Source of the DNA: Vibrio gazogenes
GTDB lineage: Bacteria; Pseudomonadota; Gammaproteobacteria; Enterobacterales; Vibrionaceae
Assembly (NCBI RefSeq): GCF_002196515.1
Contig: NZ_CP018836.1
Location: 434,001 to 498,000 of the forward strand
DNA length: 64,000 bases
Reading direction: 5' to 3'
Below are positions 1-8,161 of the stretch, piece by piece (positions within the stretch are counted from its first letter, which is position 1; each line of letters starts with the position of its first letter). The notes below the pieces were generated by a model. That model made no database searches. It was given only the letters and a program-made list of their open reading frames with translations, and had not been told where the DNA came from. The position numbers and the translations under genes were made by a program.

Positions 1-258
1 ACAGAAAACCAATCGCGATCAACAATAATGTTTTACTATTGATTCCTTTATCTGCCAAACGCCCTAATATCTGACTAACCAAAATTGTAGAAATTGCGGT
101 ACCAACTGTATAAAGCCCGATATACATGGGTTCAATGCCCAAACCTTCGATAAGAAACAAGCTCATCACTGGTAGAATAAATGAGAAAGCCATTGCTGCC
201 AGCCCATTCAACCAGAAATATACCCCTGAACTCCCTCTAAAAAGTTCAAACTTCATCC
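1..258 (-). CDS. MFS sugar efflux transporter, SetA/SetB-like (5' part)
   Basis: The first 85 or so codons of a gene that runs off the left edge. The start ATG (256-258) has an AAAGG element about 11 bases upstream. The protein opens with a hydrophobic segment at residues 12-38 and a second at about 44-62. They are followed by GRLADKGINSK, the MFS loop 2-3 signature. The pattern resembles the sugar efflux (Set) branch of the major facilitator superfamily, which exports sugars or sugar analogues by proton antiport at the inner membrane. Substrate cannot be told from this fragment. It lies downstream of the rplT terminator on the same strand, so it is probably a separate transcription unit. Confidence 0.7.
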
Positions 259-348
259 ACTTATACCTTTATGCTTAAAAAACATCGAAAAAACCTGAAT
301 CAACTCAATTCAGTGAGGAAACTGGGACGATTCATTTTCTATACAGAC

Positions 349-376
349 AAAAAAGGAGAGCTAAAAGCTCTCCTTT
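349..376 (-). terminator. Rho-independent terminator of the thrS-infC-rpmI-rplT operon
   Basis: A perfect 11-bp stem (AAAGGAGAGCT / AGCTCTCCTTT) with a 3-base loop. On the minus strand it is followed by a run of six T. It sits 25 bases after the rplT stop. Confidence 0.92.
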
Positions 377-401
377 CCGAAAACTGGGCTACAACTTTAA
401 A

Positions 402-755
402 TTAAAGTGCGGCTTTTGCTTTCTCAACAAGCACAGCAAATGCTGATTTATCAAATACAGCGATATCAGCTAAGATCTTACGATCGATCTCGATAGATGC
501 TTTCTTCAGACCGTTGATGAAACGGCTGTAAGACAGACCATTTTGGCGAGATGCCGCATTGATACGAGCAATCCACAGTTGACGGAATTGACGTTTCTTG
601 TTGCGACGGTCACGATATGCATATTGACCAGCTTTAGTCACTGCTTGGAAGGCAACACGATAAACTCGAGAACGAGCACCGTAGTAACCTTTAGCTTGCT
701 TTAGAACTTTCTTATGACGTGCACGAGCTTGTACACCACGTTTTACGCGAGGCAT
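402..755 (-). CDS. rplT: 50S ribosomal protein L20
   Basis: A 117-residue basic protein starting MPRVKRGVQARARHKK, the conserved L20 N-terminus, with the family's usual length. L20 binds 23S rRNA early in 50S assembly. In enterobacteria it also represses its own operon by binding the mRNA ahead of rpmI. It is the last gene of thrS-infC-rpmI-rplT and is followed by a strong terminator. A shine-Dalgarno-like AGGAGAAGC lies just before the ATG. Confidence 0.98.
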   Translation of the reverse strand: MPRVKRGVQARARHKKVLKQAKGYYGARSRVYRVAFQAVTKAGQYAYRDRRNKKRQFRQLWIARINAASRQNGLSYSRFINGLKKASIEIDRKILADIAVFDKSAFAVLVEKAKAAL

Positions 756-796
756 TCTGCTTCTCCTAAACTAAACGAATTAAAAACTAAAAAGAA

Positions 797-991
797 TTAA
801 GCGTATGGCAACATACGTGCAACAGCAGCCACTTCACATTTAGGAAGGACAGAGTTTGGACGTAGATGACGCTTGTTCTTAGTCGTACGCTTAGTCAGGA
901 TGTGACGTTTAGTCGCGTGCTTGTACTTAACACCACCAGCAGTTTTCTTAAAACGCTTAGCAGCACCTTTATTGTTTTTCATCTTAGGCAT
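797..991 (-). CDS. rpmI: 50S ribosomal protein L35
   Basis: A 64-residue, very basic protein beginning MPKMKNNKGAAKRFKKT, the standard L35 sequence and length. It is a 50S subunit component and is 41 bases upstream of rplT, with which it is cotranscribed. The gap before it (992-1093) holds a hairpin that fits the translational and transcriptional control region known for this operon in gamma-proteobacteria. Confidence 0.98.
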   Translation of the reverse strand: MPKMKNNKGAAKRFKKTAGGVKYKHATKRHILTKRTTKNKRHLRPNSVLPKCEVAAVARMLPYA

Positions 992-1044
992 GATGAATAA
1001 CTCCGCATTGTTTCGATTTTAATAACCATGTAATGAGGGCGAAT

Positions 1045-1076
1045 AAAACCCCACCGTACTCGACGGCAGGGTTTAT
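1045..1076 (-). promoter_or_regulatory. Attenuator-like hairpin before rpmI
   Basis: Read on the minus strand, an imperfect stem (AAACCCTGCCGT with ACGGTGGGGTTT) is followed by TTTTATT. It sits between infC and rpmI. The shape is that of a partial intrinsic terminator. The position matches the known L20-responsive leader of rpmI-rplT, but binding by L20 is inferred from related species. Confidence 0.6.
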
Positions 1077-1093
1077 TACTTGCAAGCCGGTCA

Positions 1094-1645
1094 TTACTTC
1101 TTCTTAGGGGCTAACACCATAATCATTTGACGGGCTTCGATCCGACTAGGGAAAGATTCTACAACAGCAATATCTACTGTATCTTCTTTCAGACGATTCA
1201 AAACATCGACACCGATATCTTGGTGTGCCATTTCTCGGCCACGAAAGCGAATTGTTACCTTCACTTTGTTGCCTTCTTCAAGGAAACGTAACAGGTTGCG
1301 TAGTTTTACCTGATAGTCTCCAATATCAGTTCCAGGTCGGAATTTTACTTCTTTAATCTGGATCTGCTTTTGCTTTTTCTTCTGCTCTTTTGCAGCTTTG
1401 CTCTTCTCGAAGAGGAATTTACCATAATCCATCACACGGCAGACAGGCGGCTCTGCATTTGGACTAATTTCAACAAGATCCATACCAGCTTCTACAGCTG
1501 TATCAAGCGCTTCTTGAATTGAAACAATCCGAGAGTCTTCACCTTCTGCTCCCGATAAACGGACTTCACGTACACCCCGAATTTCTCCGTTGATACGATG
1601 TTGGTTTTGTTTGGCCGGCACTTGGCCACGTCTTCCACCTTTAAT
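1094..1645 (-). CDS. infC: Translation initiation factor IF-3 (AUU start)
   Basis: 183 residues, matching IF-3 from the N-terminal RINGEIRG block to the C-terminal IEARQMIMVLAPKK. IF-3 binds the 30S subunit, checks start codon-anticodon pairing and keeps subunits apart. I place the start at an ATT codon (1645-1643), eight codons upstream of the in-frame GTG. It gives the family N-terminus IKGGRRGQ, lies three bases after the thrS stop, and is preceded by GGAGGAAT. This rare AUU start is the known basis of IF-3 self-repression in E. coli. Annotation from the GTG would shorten the protein. Confidence 0.95.
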   Translation of the reverse strand: MKGGRRGQVPAKQNQHRINGEIRGVREVRLSGAEGEDSRIVSIQEALDTAVEAGMDLVEISPNAEPPVCRVMDYGKFLFEKSKAAKEQKKKQKQIQIKEVKFRPGTDIGDYQVKLRNLLRFLEEGNKVKVTIRFRGREMAHQDIGVDVLNRLKEDTVDIAVVESFPSRIEARQMIMVLAPKKK

Positions 1646-1648
1646 AGT

Positions 1649-3577
1649 TTATTCCTCCAGATTGAGCTTACGGCTTGAGACTTCGGTCCGGACCAACTCA
1701 ATGAAATCATCCAGCTTAAATTTACCTAAGTCTTTGCCTCTTCGTGTCCGTACTGCGATTTCGCCAGCTTCTACTTCCTGGTCACCACAAACCAGCATAT
1801 ACGGTACACGTTTCAAAGTATGTTCGCGGATTTTAAAGCCTATCTTTTCATTTCTCAAGTCTGCTTTTGCTCGAATCCCACATTTTTGTAGTTTTCGTAC
1901 CACATTCTGAACATAATCCGATTGTTTATCAGTAATATTTAATACGACTGCCTGCTCTGGTGCAAGCCAAGTCGGGAAAAATCCTGCATATTCTTCAATC
2001 AAAATACCGATGAACCGCTCCAGTGAGCCTAAAATTGCCCGGTGAATCATCACAGGCACCAGACGCTCATTGTTTTCGCCGACATAAGTCGCGCCTAAAC
2101 GGTTCGGCAGATTAAAATCGAGCTGCACTGTACCACACTGCCATGCCCGGTCAAGGCAATCATGCAATGTAAATTCAATTTTCGGCCCATAGAATGCACC
2201 TTCGCCTTCCTGAATGTCATAATCGATATTCATTGATTTTAGCGAAAGCATTAATGCTTCTTCAGAACGATCCCAAATTTCGTCACTACCAACCCGCTGT
2301 TCAGGGCGAGTAGAAAGCTTCACTGCAATATTCTCGAAACCAAACGTCCGGTAAACATCATAGACCATTTTAATACAAGAAGTGACTTCTTGCTGAATCT
2401 GTTCTTCAGTACAGAAAATATGAGCATCATCTTGAGTGAAGCCACGTACCCGCATGATGCCATGCAGAGACCCTGATGGCTCGTTCCGATGGCATGAACC
2501 AAACTCCGCCATTCGCAACGGTAAATCACGGTAAGATTTCAGACCTTGATTAAAAATCTGGACATGACCGGGACAGTTCATTGGCTTAATCGCGTACTCA
2601 CGATTTTCAGAATTCGTGGTGAACATTGCTTCGGCATATTTATCCCAGTGCCCAGAACGTTCCCACAGGACGCGATCCATCATGAGTGGACCTTTGACTT
2701 CCTGATAATCATATTCTGTCAGTTTTTCACGGACAAAAACTTCTAAATCACGGAAGACAGACCAGCCGTTATGATGCCAAAACACCATTCCCGGCGCTTC
2801 TTGCTGCATATGGAATAAATCGAGCTGTTTACCGATTTTACGGTGATCGCGTTTGGCAGCTTCTTCCAGACGAGTCAAATGCGCGCTCAGAGCTTTCTTA
2901 TCGTGAAAAGCCGTACCATAAATACGCTGCAACATTTTGTTATCGCTGTTGCCGCGCCAGTAAGCGCCAGCCACATTCAATAATTTAAAATGCTGACAGA
3001 ATCCCATATGAGGAACATGGGGGCCACGGCACATATCAATATATTCTTCATGATGATAAAGGCCGGGGCGATCATCGCGCGCCACGTTTTCGTCCAGAAT
3101 TTCTATCTTGTATGGTTCCCCACGAGATTCGAACGTATCACGTGCTTCCTGCCAACTGACATTCTTTTTGACCACTTGATATTTAGTTTTAGCCAGCGCT
3201 TTCATCCGCGCTTCGATTTTTTCCAAATCCTCTTGCGACAATGACTGTTCTAAATCGATATCGTAATAAAAACCATTGTCGATTGTTGGACCAATCGCCA
3301 TTTTGGCATCAGGATACAGTTGCTTCAGCGCATGCCCCAATAAATGGGCACATGAGTGACGAACGATTTCCAAACCATCAACTTCATCTTTTGCCGTGAT
3401 GATTTCTAAGCTGGCATCGTTTTCAATGAGTTCACAGGCGTCCACACGAACACCGTTAACACGTCCGGCAATGGTTGCTTTCGCAAGGCCAGCACCGATA
3501 GACAAAGCAACGTCTGAAACAGAAACAGGGTGATCGAATTGACGTTGACTACCGTCAGGAAGAGTAATAATAGGCAT
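1649..3577 (-). CDS. thrS: Threonyl-tRNA synthetase
   Basis: 642 residues, full length for the bacterial enzyme. It charges tRNA-Thr with threonine and edits mischarged serine. Order of domains: N-terminal TGS domain (about 1-60), editing domain with HSCAHLLGHALK near 73, class II catalytic core from about 240, and anticodon-binding domain at the end. The zinc ligands appear as the Cys of KPMNCPGH, the His of SGSLHGIMRVRG and the His of VMIHRAILGS. The start ATG is preceded by AAAGGAT. The leader carries an operator-like hairpin (3596-3616). It is the first gene of thrS-infC-rpmI-rplT. Confidence 0.98.
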   Translation of the reverse strand: MPIITLPDGSQRQFDHPVSVSDVALSIGAGLAKATIAGRVNGVRVDACELIENDASLEIITAKDEVDGLEIVRHSCAHLLGHALKQLYPDAKMAIGPTIDNGFYYDIDLEQSLSQEDLEKIEARMKALAKTKYQVVKKNVSWQEARDTFESRGEPYKIEILDENVARDDRPGLYHHEEYIDMCRGPHVPHMGFCQHFKLLNVAGAYWRGNSDNKMLQRIYGTAFHDKKALSAHLTRLEEAAKRDHRKIGKQLDLFHMQQEAPGMVFWHHNGWSVFRDLEVFVREKLTEYDYQEVKGPLMMDRVLWERSGHWDKYAEAMFTTNSENREYAIKPMNCPGHVQIFNQGLKSYRDLPLRMAEFGSCHRNEPSGSLHGIMRVRGFTQDDAHIFCTEEQIQQEVTSCIKMVYDVYRTFGFENIAVKLSTRPEQRVGSDEIWDRSEEALMLSLKSMNIDYDIQEGEGAFYGPKIEFTLHDCLDRAWQCGTVQLDFNLPNRLGATYVGENNERLVPVMIHRAILGSLERFIGILIEEYAGFFPTWLAPEQAVVLNITDKQSDYVQNVVRKLQKCGIRAKADLRNEKIGFKIREHTLKRVPYMLVCGDQEVEAGEIAVRTRRGKDLGKFKLDDFIELVRTEVSSRKLNLEE

Positions 3578-3595
3578 GATTTATCCTTTACAGTG

Positions 3596-3616
3596 GTGTT
3601 GCGCACCAAGCAACAC
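3596..3616 (-). promoter_or_regulatory. thrS translational operator: tRNA-Thr anticodon mimic
   Basis: On the minus strand a 7-bp stem (GTGTTGC / GCAACAC) closes a 7-base loop, TTGGTGC. The loop has a U at the position of tRNA U33 followed by GGU, which is the anticodon of tRNA-Thr(GGU). The triplet lies at -30 to -28 from the thrS ATG. In E. coli ThrRS represses its own mRNA through a leader arm with an anticodon-like triplet at a very similar distance. The hairpin is seen; the regulation is inferred by homology. Confidence 0.8.
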
Positions 3617-3764
3617 TTGCTTTATTGATTCGTACATTTTGTGTCTTTTCAGAGCAAAACACGCGACATAAAAATAGTACCCATTTTGATGCAAATACGG
3701 ATGCACCATCCTGAGTACCTTATTGATTATTCTAAATCAACGAGATGAAATCACAACCCATTTA

Positions 3765-3995
3765 TCAAACCGATGGATGATATTCCTTTACCTCAAGTTC
3801 AGCTTTGTCAACAGCGTCTCTGTGCTGATGCGTTTCCTGGGCGATCAACTGATGAGCTTTCTGACTAATTTCATGCATCTTCCTTTGTAATACCGCTATA
3901 CCGGCATAATCCATCAATAACATTGAGGATAGTGCCAGCATCGCTAATTCAGCCTCATCAGCAATATACTCTAACTCTTTGATTTTATTATTCAT
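3765..3995 (-). CDS. Small hypothetical protein
   Basis: 76 residues, unrecognised. I chose the ATG at 3995 because AAGG lies eight bases upstream; a longer frame to 4043 lacks a ribosome-binding site. The protein is acidic to neutral, mostly helical by composition (MNNKIKELEYIADEAELAM at the start, then a moderately hydrophobic stretch LALSSMLLMDYAGIAVL) and ends in a charged helix. It stands alone between thrS and the tail element. It could be a leftover gene of the phage-derived element. Confidence 0.5.
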   Translation of the reverse strand: MNNKIKELEYIADEAELAMLALSSMLLMDYAGIAVLQRKMHEISQKAHQLIAQETHQHRDAVDKAELEVKEYHPSV

Positions 3996-4214
3996 AACAA
4001 CCTTATGCCTCACGTTGAATCTGTATATTTTGCTATAGTGCAATAAATTTTATGAGATCTGCTACCAACAACTTTCAATTAGTCCGAAAAACAAACTGAG
4101 CAGAAAAAAAAGTTCAATAGGCGAACTACCTTCCCCTCATAAAATCAGCAATAGAATCAATATCTTTAGTGATAATATTGTTAACTATCATATGCGTTGT
4201 CTTAAGGATTGATT

Positions 4215-4517
4215 TTGCATCCCACTGTTATCTTCATTCGGAAAATATTAAAAAATAAAGGGCTCTCTTATGCACAGTTGGCAACCCTTTCCGGAATCGA
4301 CGAGTCCAAAATTAAACGTGTTTTATCCGGACGACAGTCCATGACGCTGGAAATGAGAGACCAAATTATGGTGGTACTCGGCGTTGCTGAGATGACGCAA
4401 GCTGATCATCTCAACAACGCTGAATACCTGACACTCTGGCATCAAATGCCGCCCAATCTCAAACAAGTGGTTCTGTCACTGATGACTACGATCAAGTTTG
4501 AAACACAGCGTTCATAA
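4215..4517 (+). CDS. XRE-family helix-turn-helix protein
   Basis: About 100 residues. The N-terminal half reads as a helix-turn-helix of the Cro/CI type: LSYAQLATLSGIDESKIKRV then LSGRQSMTLEMRDQI. The rest is a short helical tail. I prefer the TTG at 4215, six bases after AAGGA; a TTG at 4209 would overlap that site. It is the only plus-strand gene at the downstream end of the tail cluster, converging on it with 31 bases between the stops. A role in control of the element is an inference. Confidence 0.7.
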   Translation: MHPTVIFIRKILKNKGLSYAQLATLSGIDESKIKRVLSGRQSMTLEMRDQIMVVLGVAEMTQADHLNNAEYLTLWHQMPPNLKQVVLSLMTTIKFETQRS

Positions 4518-4548
4518 CATGCTACCGAAGAATCCGATGCCAAGCGGA

Positions 4549-4746
4549 CTAATTCACTGGCCACTGCCCCGCAGAGCTTCCGCCGGAAATGATCGCCTCG
4601 GCGTTTTGGGTGATTTCATCGACAATCGCGTTTGCCAGTGCTGTAGCCAGTTCCTCGGAACGGGCATGTTCACCTTTCGTCACAAATTTTTGCCCTTTCA
4701 GTTCCGTTATAATTCGTTTTTTCAGTGATGGTTTACTTAATGCCAT
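4549..4746 (-). CDS. Small tail-module protein, unknown
   Basis: 65 residues, MALSKPSLKKRIITELKGQK at the start and a Gly/Ser-rich tail (IISGGSSAGQWPV) at the end. AGGA lies about seven bases before the ATG and the upstream hub gene stops one base before it, so the two are translationally coupled. It is the last gene of the tail operon. Proteins of this size with a Gly-rich C-terminus often sit next to spike genes in HP1-like phages; I do not recognise a defined function. Confidence 0.7.
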   Translation of the reverse strand: MALSKPSLKKRIITELKGQKFVTKGEHARSEELATALANAIVDEITQNAEAIISGGSSAGQWPVN

Positions 4747-4747
4747 T

Positions 4748-6340
4748 TTATTTTCCTGCCTTAACTGTGGAAGAGAAATCCGAGTGTGGCTTACCGGTAA
4801 AGGCACAAATACAGTCACCTTGTACGACGCCTTTCCCGCCATTCATCGTGATCAAATCTGCGGTAAAACGCATATTGGCCGCCGAAGCTTCCCAGTCTTT
4901 TTCGATCACTTCCAATCGGTTACCCATAATTTTGAGCTGATCATTCAATTGAATCACGGTATTGCGTAGTTGGCCGACGGTTGTGATCCAATCCCCTGCG
5001 GTAGCAACATGCAGATTACCCAGACTGCCAAGCTCCAGATTATCTCCGGCCAGCAATTCAACCGCGCCCAAAGCCTCAATCTGTTTCTTACCCGCGATAT
5101 TTTCCTGACTATGTTCCCGGATATCCAACTGATGTTGACCGAACCCCCCTTGATAATGTTGTGCCTGATCCTGCATTTGCTCCGCTGCTCGTATCATCTG
5201 TTGATCGGTTTTATCGGTGATATTTCCGGCAGCGTCAATGCGTCGGCTGACTTCATCGCGCTGTTGTTGCAACTGCTCACCGGGCTCAATCGATGGCAGC
5301 ATATGATTGAGACCATAAATTCCCCGAATGATCGGCCGATCGCTGCGCCCATAAGCAAACGCAATTTCTACCAACATACCTTCAAGCGGATATGCCAGTA
5401 ACCCAGATTCGACACCACCCATCGCGATCGGCAACGGAATGGAACGATAAACCGGTACAGAAGAATCGGGCTGAAGATCCGCATCTAACATCTGCACATC
5501 AACCGCATAACGTGGCCGAAATGAATCAGCGATCTTCCCTTGTGGTACCGCATCACGAACCGCTTCAACCCGGCCGAACAACGGTAAATGATATCCTGCC
5601 GAGAGTTCAGGAAAGTCATTATAAATCTGCTGTTTCTGTGCTGTGGCTTCACTACTGGCAGGTTGCCAGTAAGCCGTCATCTCATCTTCAATCAGATCCA
5701 CCCGCGTGATTCGGTGACCATTCATCACTCTGCCGGGTCGCAACATCGGATACGGCACAAACGTGACACTATTACTCGTCTGACGCGAAGTGAACTCAGC
5801 CGGAATCGACATCGGTTTTCCGGCAAAGCGACTATCAGCATAGCTACCCACATAAATGTTCTGATCGGTATCCTGACACCAGATACAGTCTTCGATTGCA
5901 AATGCCTTGGCCAGCTCATCCAGACATTGATAGCCATTCCCCTGATGCACGAAGTTAGGAATGACTTGCCGCATATAGTCGGCATCCGGATATTTAAAAT
6001 CTAAACCGGTCAGTAAAGCCAGTTGGTCAAGCACATCAATCGCTGTCGGATGCTCAAGACTGATCGGCCACCGCTGGCTGAGAATACCGGCATTTTCTTT
6101 GACCGTAATCTTGAAGAAGCCATTTTCTGCCGACTGAATTTTATCAATATAACCTTCAAAAAAGATAAATAGGTCATGTTCATAGCCGATGTCCAGTCGT
6201 ACCAGTTCGTAACGTTCCGGGGCATGTTCGGCCTGAATGGTGAAAATGGCCTTGCTACCCAGCGACAATTTCAGACTAATCATCTGTCGGGCGAGAGGCA
6301 CCTCTTCCCCGGAAATATAGAGCCGTTTTTCCAAGTTCAT
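4748..6340 (-). CDS. Baseplate hub/spike protein (gpD-gpV-like fusion)
   Basis: 530 residues. The N-terminal 200 or so residues resemble the late-control gpD/VgrG hub fold. A central part (about 235-345, ending IAFAYGRSDRPIIRGIYGLN) fits the gp5/gpV OB-fold that carries the spike. The C-terminal part has the repetitive polar pattern of a beta-helical needle (GAVELLAGDNLELGSLGNLH). The protein would thus be the central puncturing device of a contractile tail. Its start overlaps the stop of the preceding gene by four bases (ATGA). I see no PAAR domain. Confidence 0.8.
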   Translation of the reverse strand: MNLEKRLYISGEEVPLARQMISLKLSLGSKAIFTIQAEHAPERYELVRLDIGYEHDLFIFFEGYIDKIQSAENGFFKITVKENAGILSQRWPISLEHPTAIDVLDQLALLTGLDFKYPDADYMRQVIPNFVHQGNGYQCLDELAKAFAIEDCIWCQDTDQNIYVGSYADSRFAGKPMSIPAEFTSRQTSNSVTFVPYPMLRPGRVMNGHRITRVDLIEDEMTAYWQPASSEATAQKQQIYNDFPELSAGYHLPLFGRVEAVRDAVPQGKIADSFRPRYAVDVQMLDADLQPDSSVPVYRSIPLPIAMGGVESGLLAYPLEGMLVEIAFAYGRSDRPIIRGIYGLNHMLPSIEPGEQLQQQRDEVSRRIDAAGNITDKTDQQMIRAAEQMQDQAQHYQGGFGQHQLDIREHSQENIAGKKQIEALGAVELLAGDNLELGSLGNLHVATAGDWITTVGQLRNTVIQLNDQLKIMGNRLEVIEKDWEASAANMRFTADLITMNGGKGVVQGDCICAFTGKPHSDFSSTVKAGK

Positions 6341-6882
6341 CGAGTCGCCTCCTTATTTTGTTGCAATGACTGTTGAAAATGAGAATCCTGAACTGGTTTG
6401 GCTTTAGTCTGTCCTGTTTGTCGCTTATTTTTTTGCAATGACTGCTGCAGACGCGGGTTCTCAGCCGGTTTTGCTTTAGTCTGTTCTTTTTGCCGGGCCT
6501 CTTTCTGCTCAGCGACACTGTTCGATTCTTTGAGCTGAAAAGAAACTTTCCAGGCCATCATATTCTCCTGCTGGGTTGCAGAAAAGCGACCGGAAAATCT
6601 GACCTTCTTGATTTTAAACGCATTCGCCATTTCTTCGACAATGGTATAAACCATGCGATTGCCTTTGCTATCTTTGGCTGAGCTCATCGTTTGCAATCTT
6701 CCCAGCTTGTGAATGTCGTGAAAAGCAATCATCCCGGAGACATTGAGAGTTGCAGCTTTATCGCCCTGTTCTGCTTCTTGCGTGCCAGACGATTGAGCAC
6801 TCATGTCTTTACTCTTCATTTCCCGTTCAAAACTGACGGTAAGATTCTTTAATCCAAATGTAAAACCATTTAAGGCGAACAT
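6337..6882 (-). CDS. Baseplate-associated tail protein
   Basis: 181 residues. The first 125 form a compact soluble domain (MFALNGFTFGLKNLTVSFER start, MAWKVSFQLKES near the end). The remainder is a charged, Gln/Lys-rich tail with a roughly 21-residue unit present twice (QTKAKP...QQSLQ.NK). The position before the hub gene, with a 4-base overlap, suggests a baseplate or hub-loading role. I recognise it as a late HP1/K139-type tail gene but not a named function. The duplicated tail is probably a local expansion. Confidence 0.65.
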   Translation of the reverse strand: MFALNGFTFGLKNLTVSFEREMKSKDMSAQSSGTQEAEQGDKAATLNVSGMIAFHDIHKLGRLQTMSSAKDSKGNRMVYTIVEEMANAFKIKKVRFSGRFSATQQENMMAWKVSFQLKESNSVAEQKEARQKEQTKAKPAENPRLQQSLQKNKRQTGQTKAKPVQDSHFQQSLQQNKEATR

Positions 6883-7757
6883 AGTAACTCCTCGAAAAAT
6901 GGCATCGGAGATGCACTGAGTATCAGGCTGGCAACTGCGTACCGATGATAGTTGGGCGGTGACATCTCCGCTAACTGATGACTTAAGCTTGCCAGCTCAC
7001 CCGTTAAAGCGACCGACCAGACTTGAGCATCCATGGTTTGCATTGTCTGAAGCGTGTCACTCACCGTTTGTAGTGTGGCTTGACGCTTTTCTGCCAACTG
7101 ACGGAGCTTGCCAATGATATTGACTCGATCACTGGCCAGCGATTCCAACGTCGCAATGTGCGTTCCCAGCGCGGCATTCATATCGGCAAACGGCTTGGTC
7201 GACAAAGGCGCTACCGGTTTAAACCGAGGCTGGACAATCGCAGCCGGTTTGCGTAATTTCTCATGTTCTGCGGCCAGTAACGACTCGGTCTGGCGCTGGG
7301 CCTGACACCATTCAGGCAGCGGTATCACACTCGTCACACGTTGGAGCTGCTCGGCAAACTGCTTTCTGGTCGGCCCGGTCAGCATCACAACAATCGCGTG
7401 GAGCCGCCCTGCGGGCCGGTGTAAATCTGCATAGTCAGTGAGCTTCTCAGCCAAACGCTGAGTCGCAGCGTCTGCATCGAGAACATCACCGGAGTCGCTT
7501 ACCTCTCCAACCTGAAACTGATACGGCGTCACTGTCAGCACTTGCCCCTGACTGAGTAAATGATCCAGTTCCGAACGCAGGTTCAACAACGCTTGCGCAT
7601 TGTGACTCAGTGGCAGACGTCCGAAAGCGGCATCACCTTCCAGCGCAGACAAACGCGCTTCGCCATGATCGGCCCCAATCTGATCGATCACCGATGCTGC
7701 CCGGGTTTGAATATCGTTGACTGAGCCGGGCCATGAGAGTGATGATTCTGTCCACAT
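6870..7757 (-). CDS. Tail-module protein, unknown
   Basis: 295 residues, soluble, rich in Ala and Gln, with a long helical stretch in the second half (about 190-270, including KLRQLAEKRQATLQTVSDTL) that could form a coiled coil. It starts MWTESSLSWPGSVNDIQ. It overlaps the next gene by 13 bases and follows the last fibre-chaperone gene by two bases, so it belongs to the tail operon. A homologue position exists in HP1-like phages between the fibres and the hub; function is unknown to me. Confidence 0.65.
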   Translation of the reverse strand: MWTESSLSWPGSVNDIQTRAASVIDQIGADHGEARLSALEGDAAFGRLPLSHNAQALLNLRSELDHLLSQGQVLTVTPYQFQVGEVSDSGDVLDADAATQRLAEKLTDYADLHRPAGRLHAIVVMLTGPTRKQFAEQLQRVTSVIPLPEWCQAQRQTESLLAAEHEKLRKPAAIVQPRFKPVAPLSTKPFADMNAALGTHIATLESLASDRVNIIGKLRQLAEKRQATLQTVSDTLQTMQTMDAQVWSVALTGELASLSHQLAEMSPPNYHRYAVASLILSASPMPFFEELLCSP

Positions 7758-7759
7758 AA

Positions 7760-8161
7760 TCAGCGCTCCTCCATTGGTCGACGCGGCCGCTCATCACCCA
7801 CCAGCACCGGATTACCCGCGTCGTCAGTGGTGGTGTAATCACGTAGCGCAATCGCGTAGGTCTTCCAGTCTTTCGCGGTCAGTTGCCGCCTTTTGCTATC
7901 GCCGGTCGTGTGATATTTGAGCTGGATATCGACATCAGCTAGTTCTTTTTGAACCCATTGATATTCGGACTCTGCCGTGACTAAAACCGGCATATCGACC
8001 CACGATAAACCGTCTCGTTGTTTGCCTTCAGGTGGTGGGTTGATAACAAATTCTTCAATCTGCTGTTGGGAAAGTTCCACGAATGCAGAGTAATCAACGC
8101 GGTTAACTTTCAAGGCTTTCTCAGTACGAATAAGTCCTGTGTCAGTTAAAAAATATCTCAT
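7760..8161 (-). CDS. Tail fibre assembly chaperone for fibre C
   Basis: 133 residues. Its C-terminal part (LTAKDWKTYAIALRDYTT...DDAGNPVL) resembles the tail-fibre assembly or tail assembly chaperone families, in which a W..YR..LRDY motif is typical. The start codon overlaps the stop of fibre C by one base (TAATG), so fibre and chaperone are coupled. Such proteins help trimerise and attach fibres. The assignment to this fibre is from position. Confidence 0.7.
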   Translation of the reverse strand: MRYFLTDTGLIRTEKALKVNRVDYSAFVELSQQQIEEFVINPPPEGKQRDGLSWVDMPVLVTAESEYQWVQKELADVDIQLKYHTTGDSKRRQLTAKDWKTYAIALRDYTTTDDAGNPVLVGDERPRRPMEER

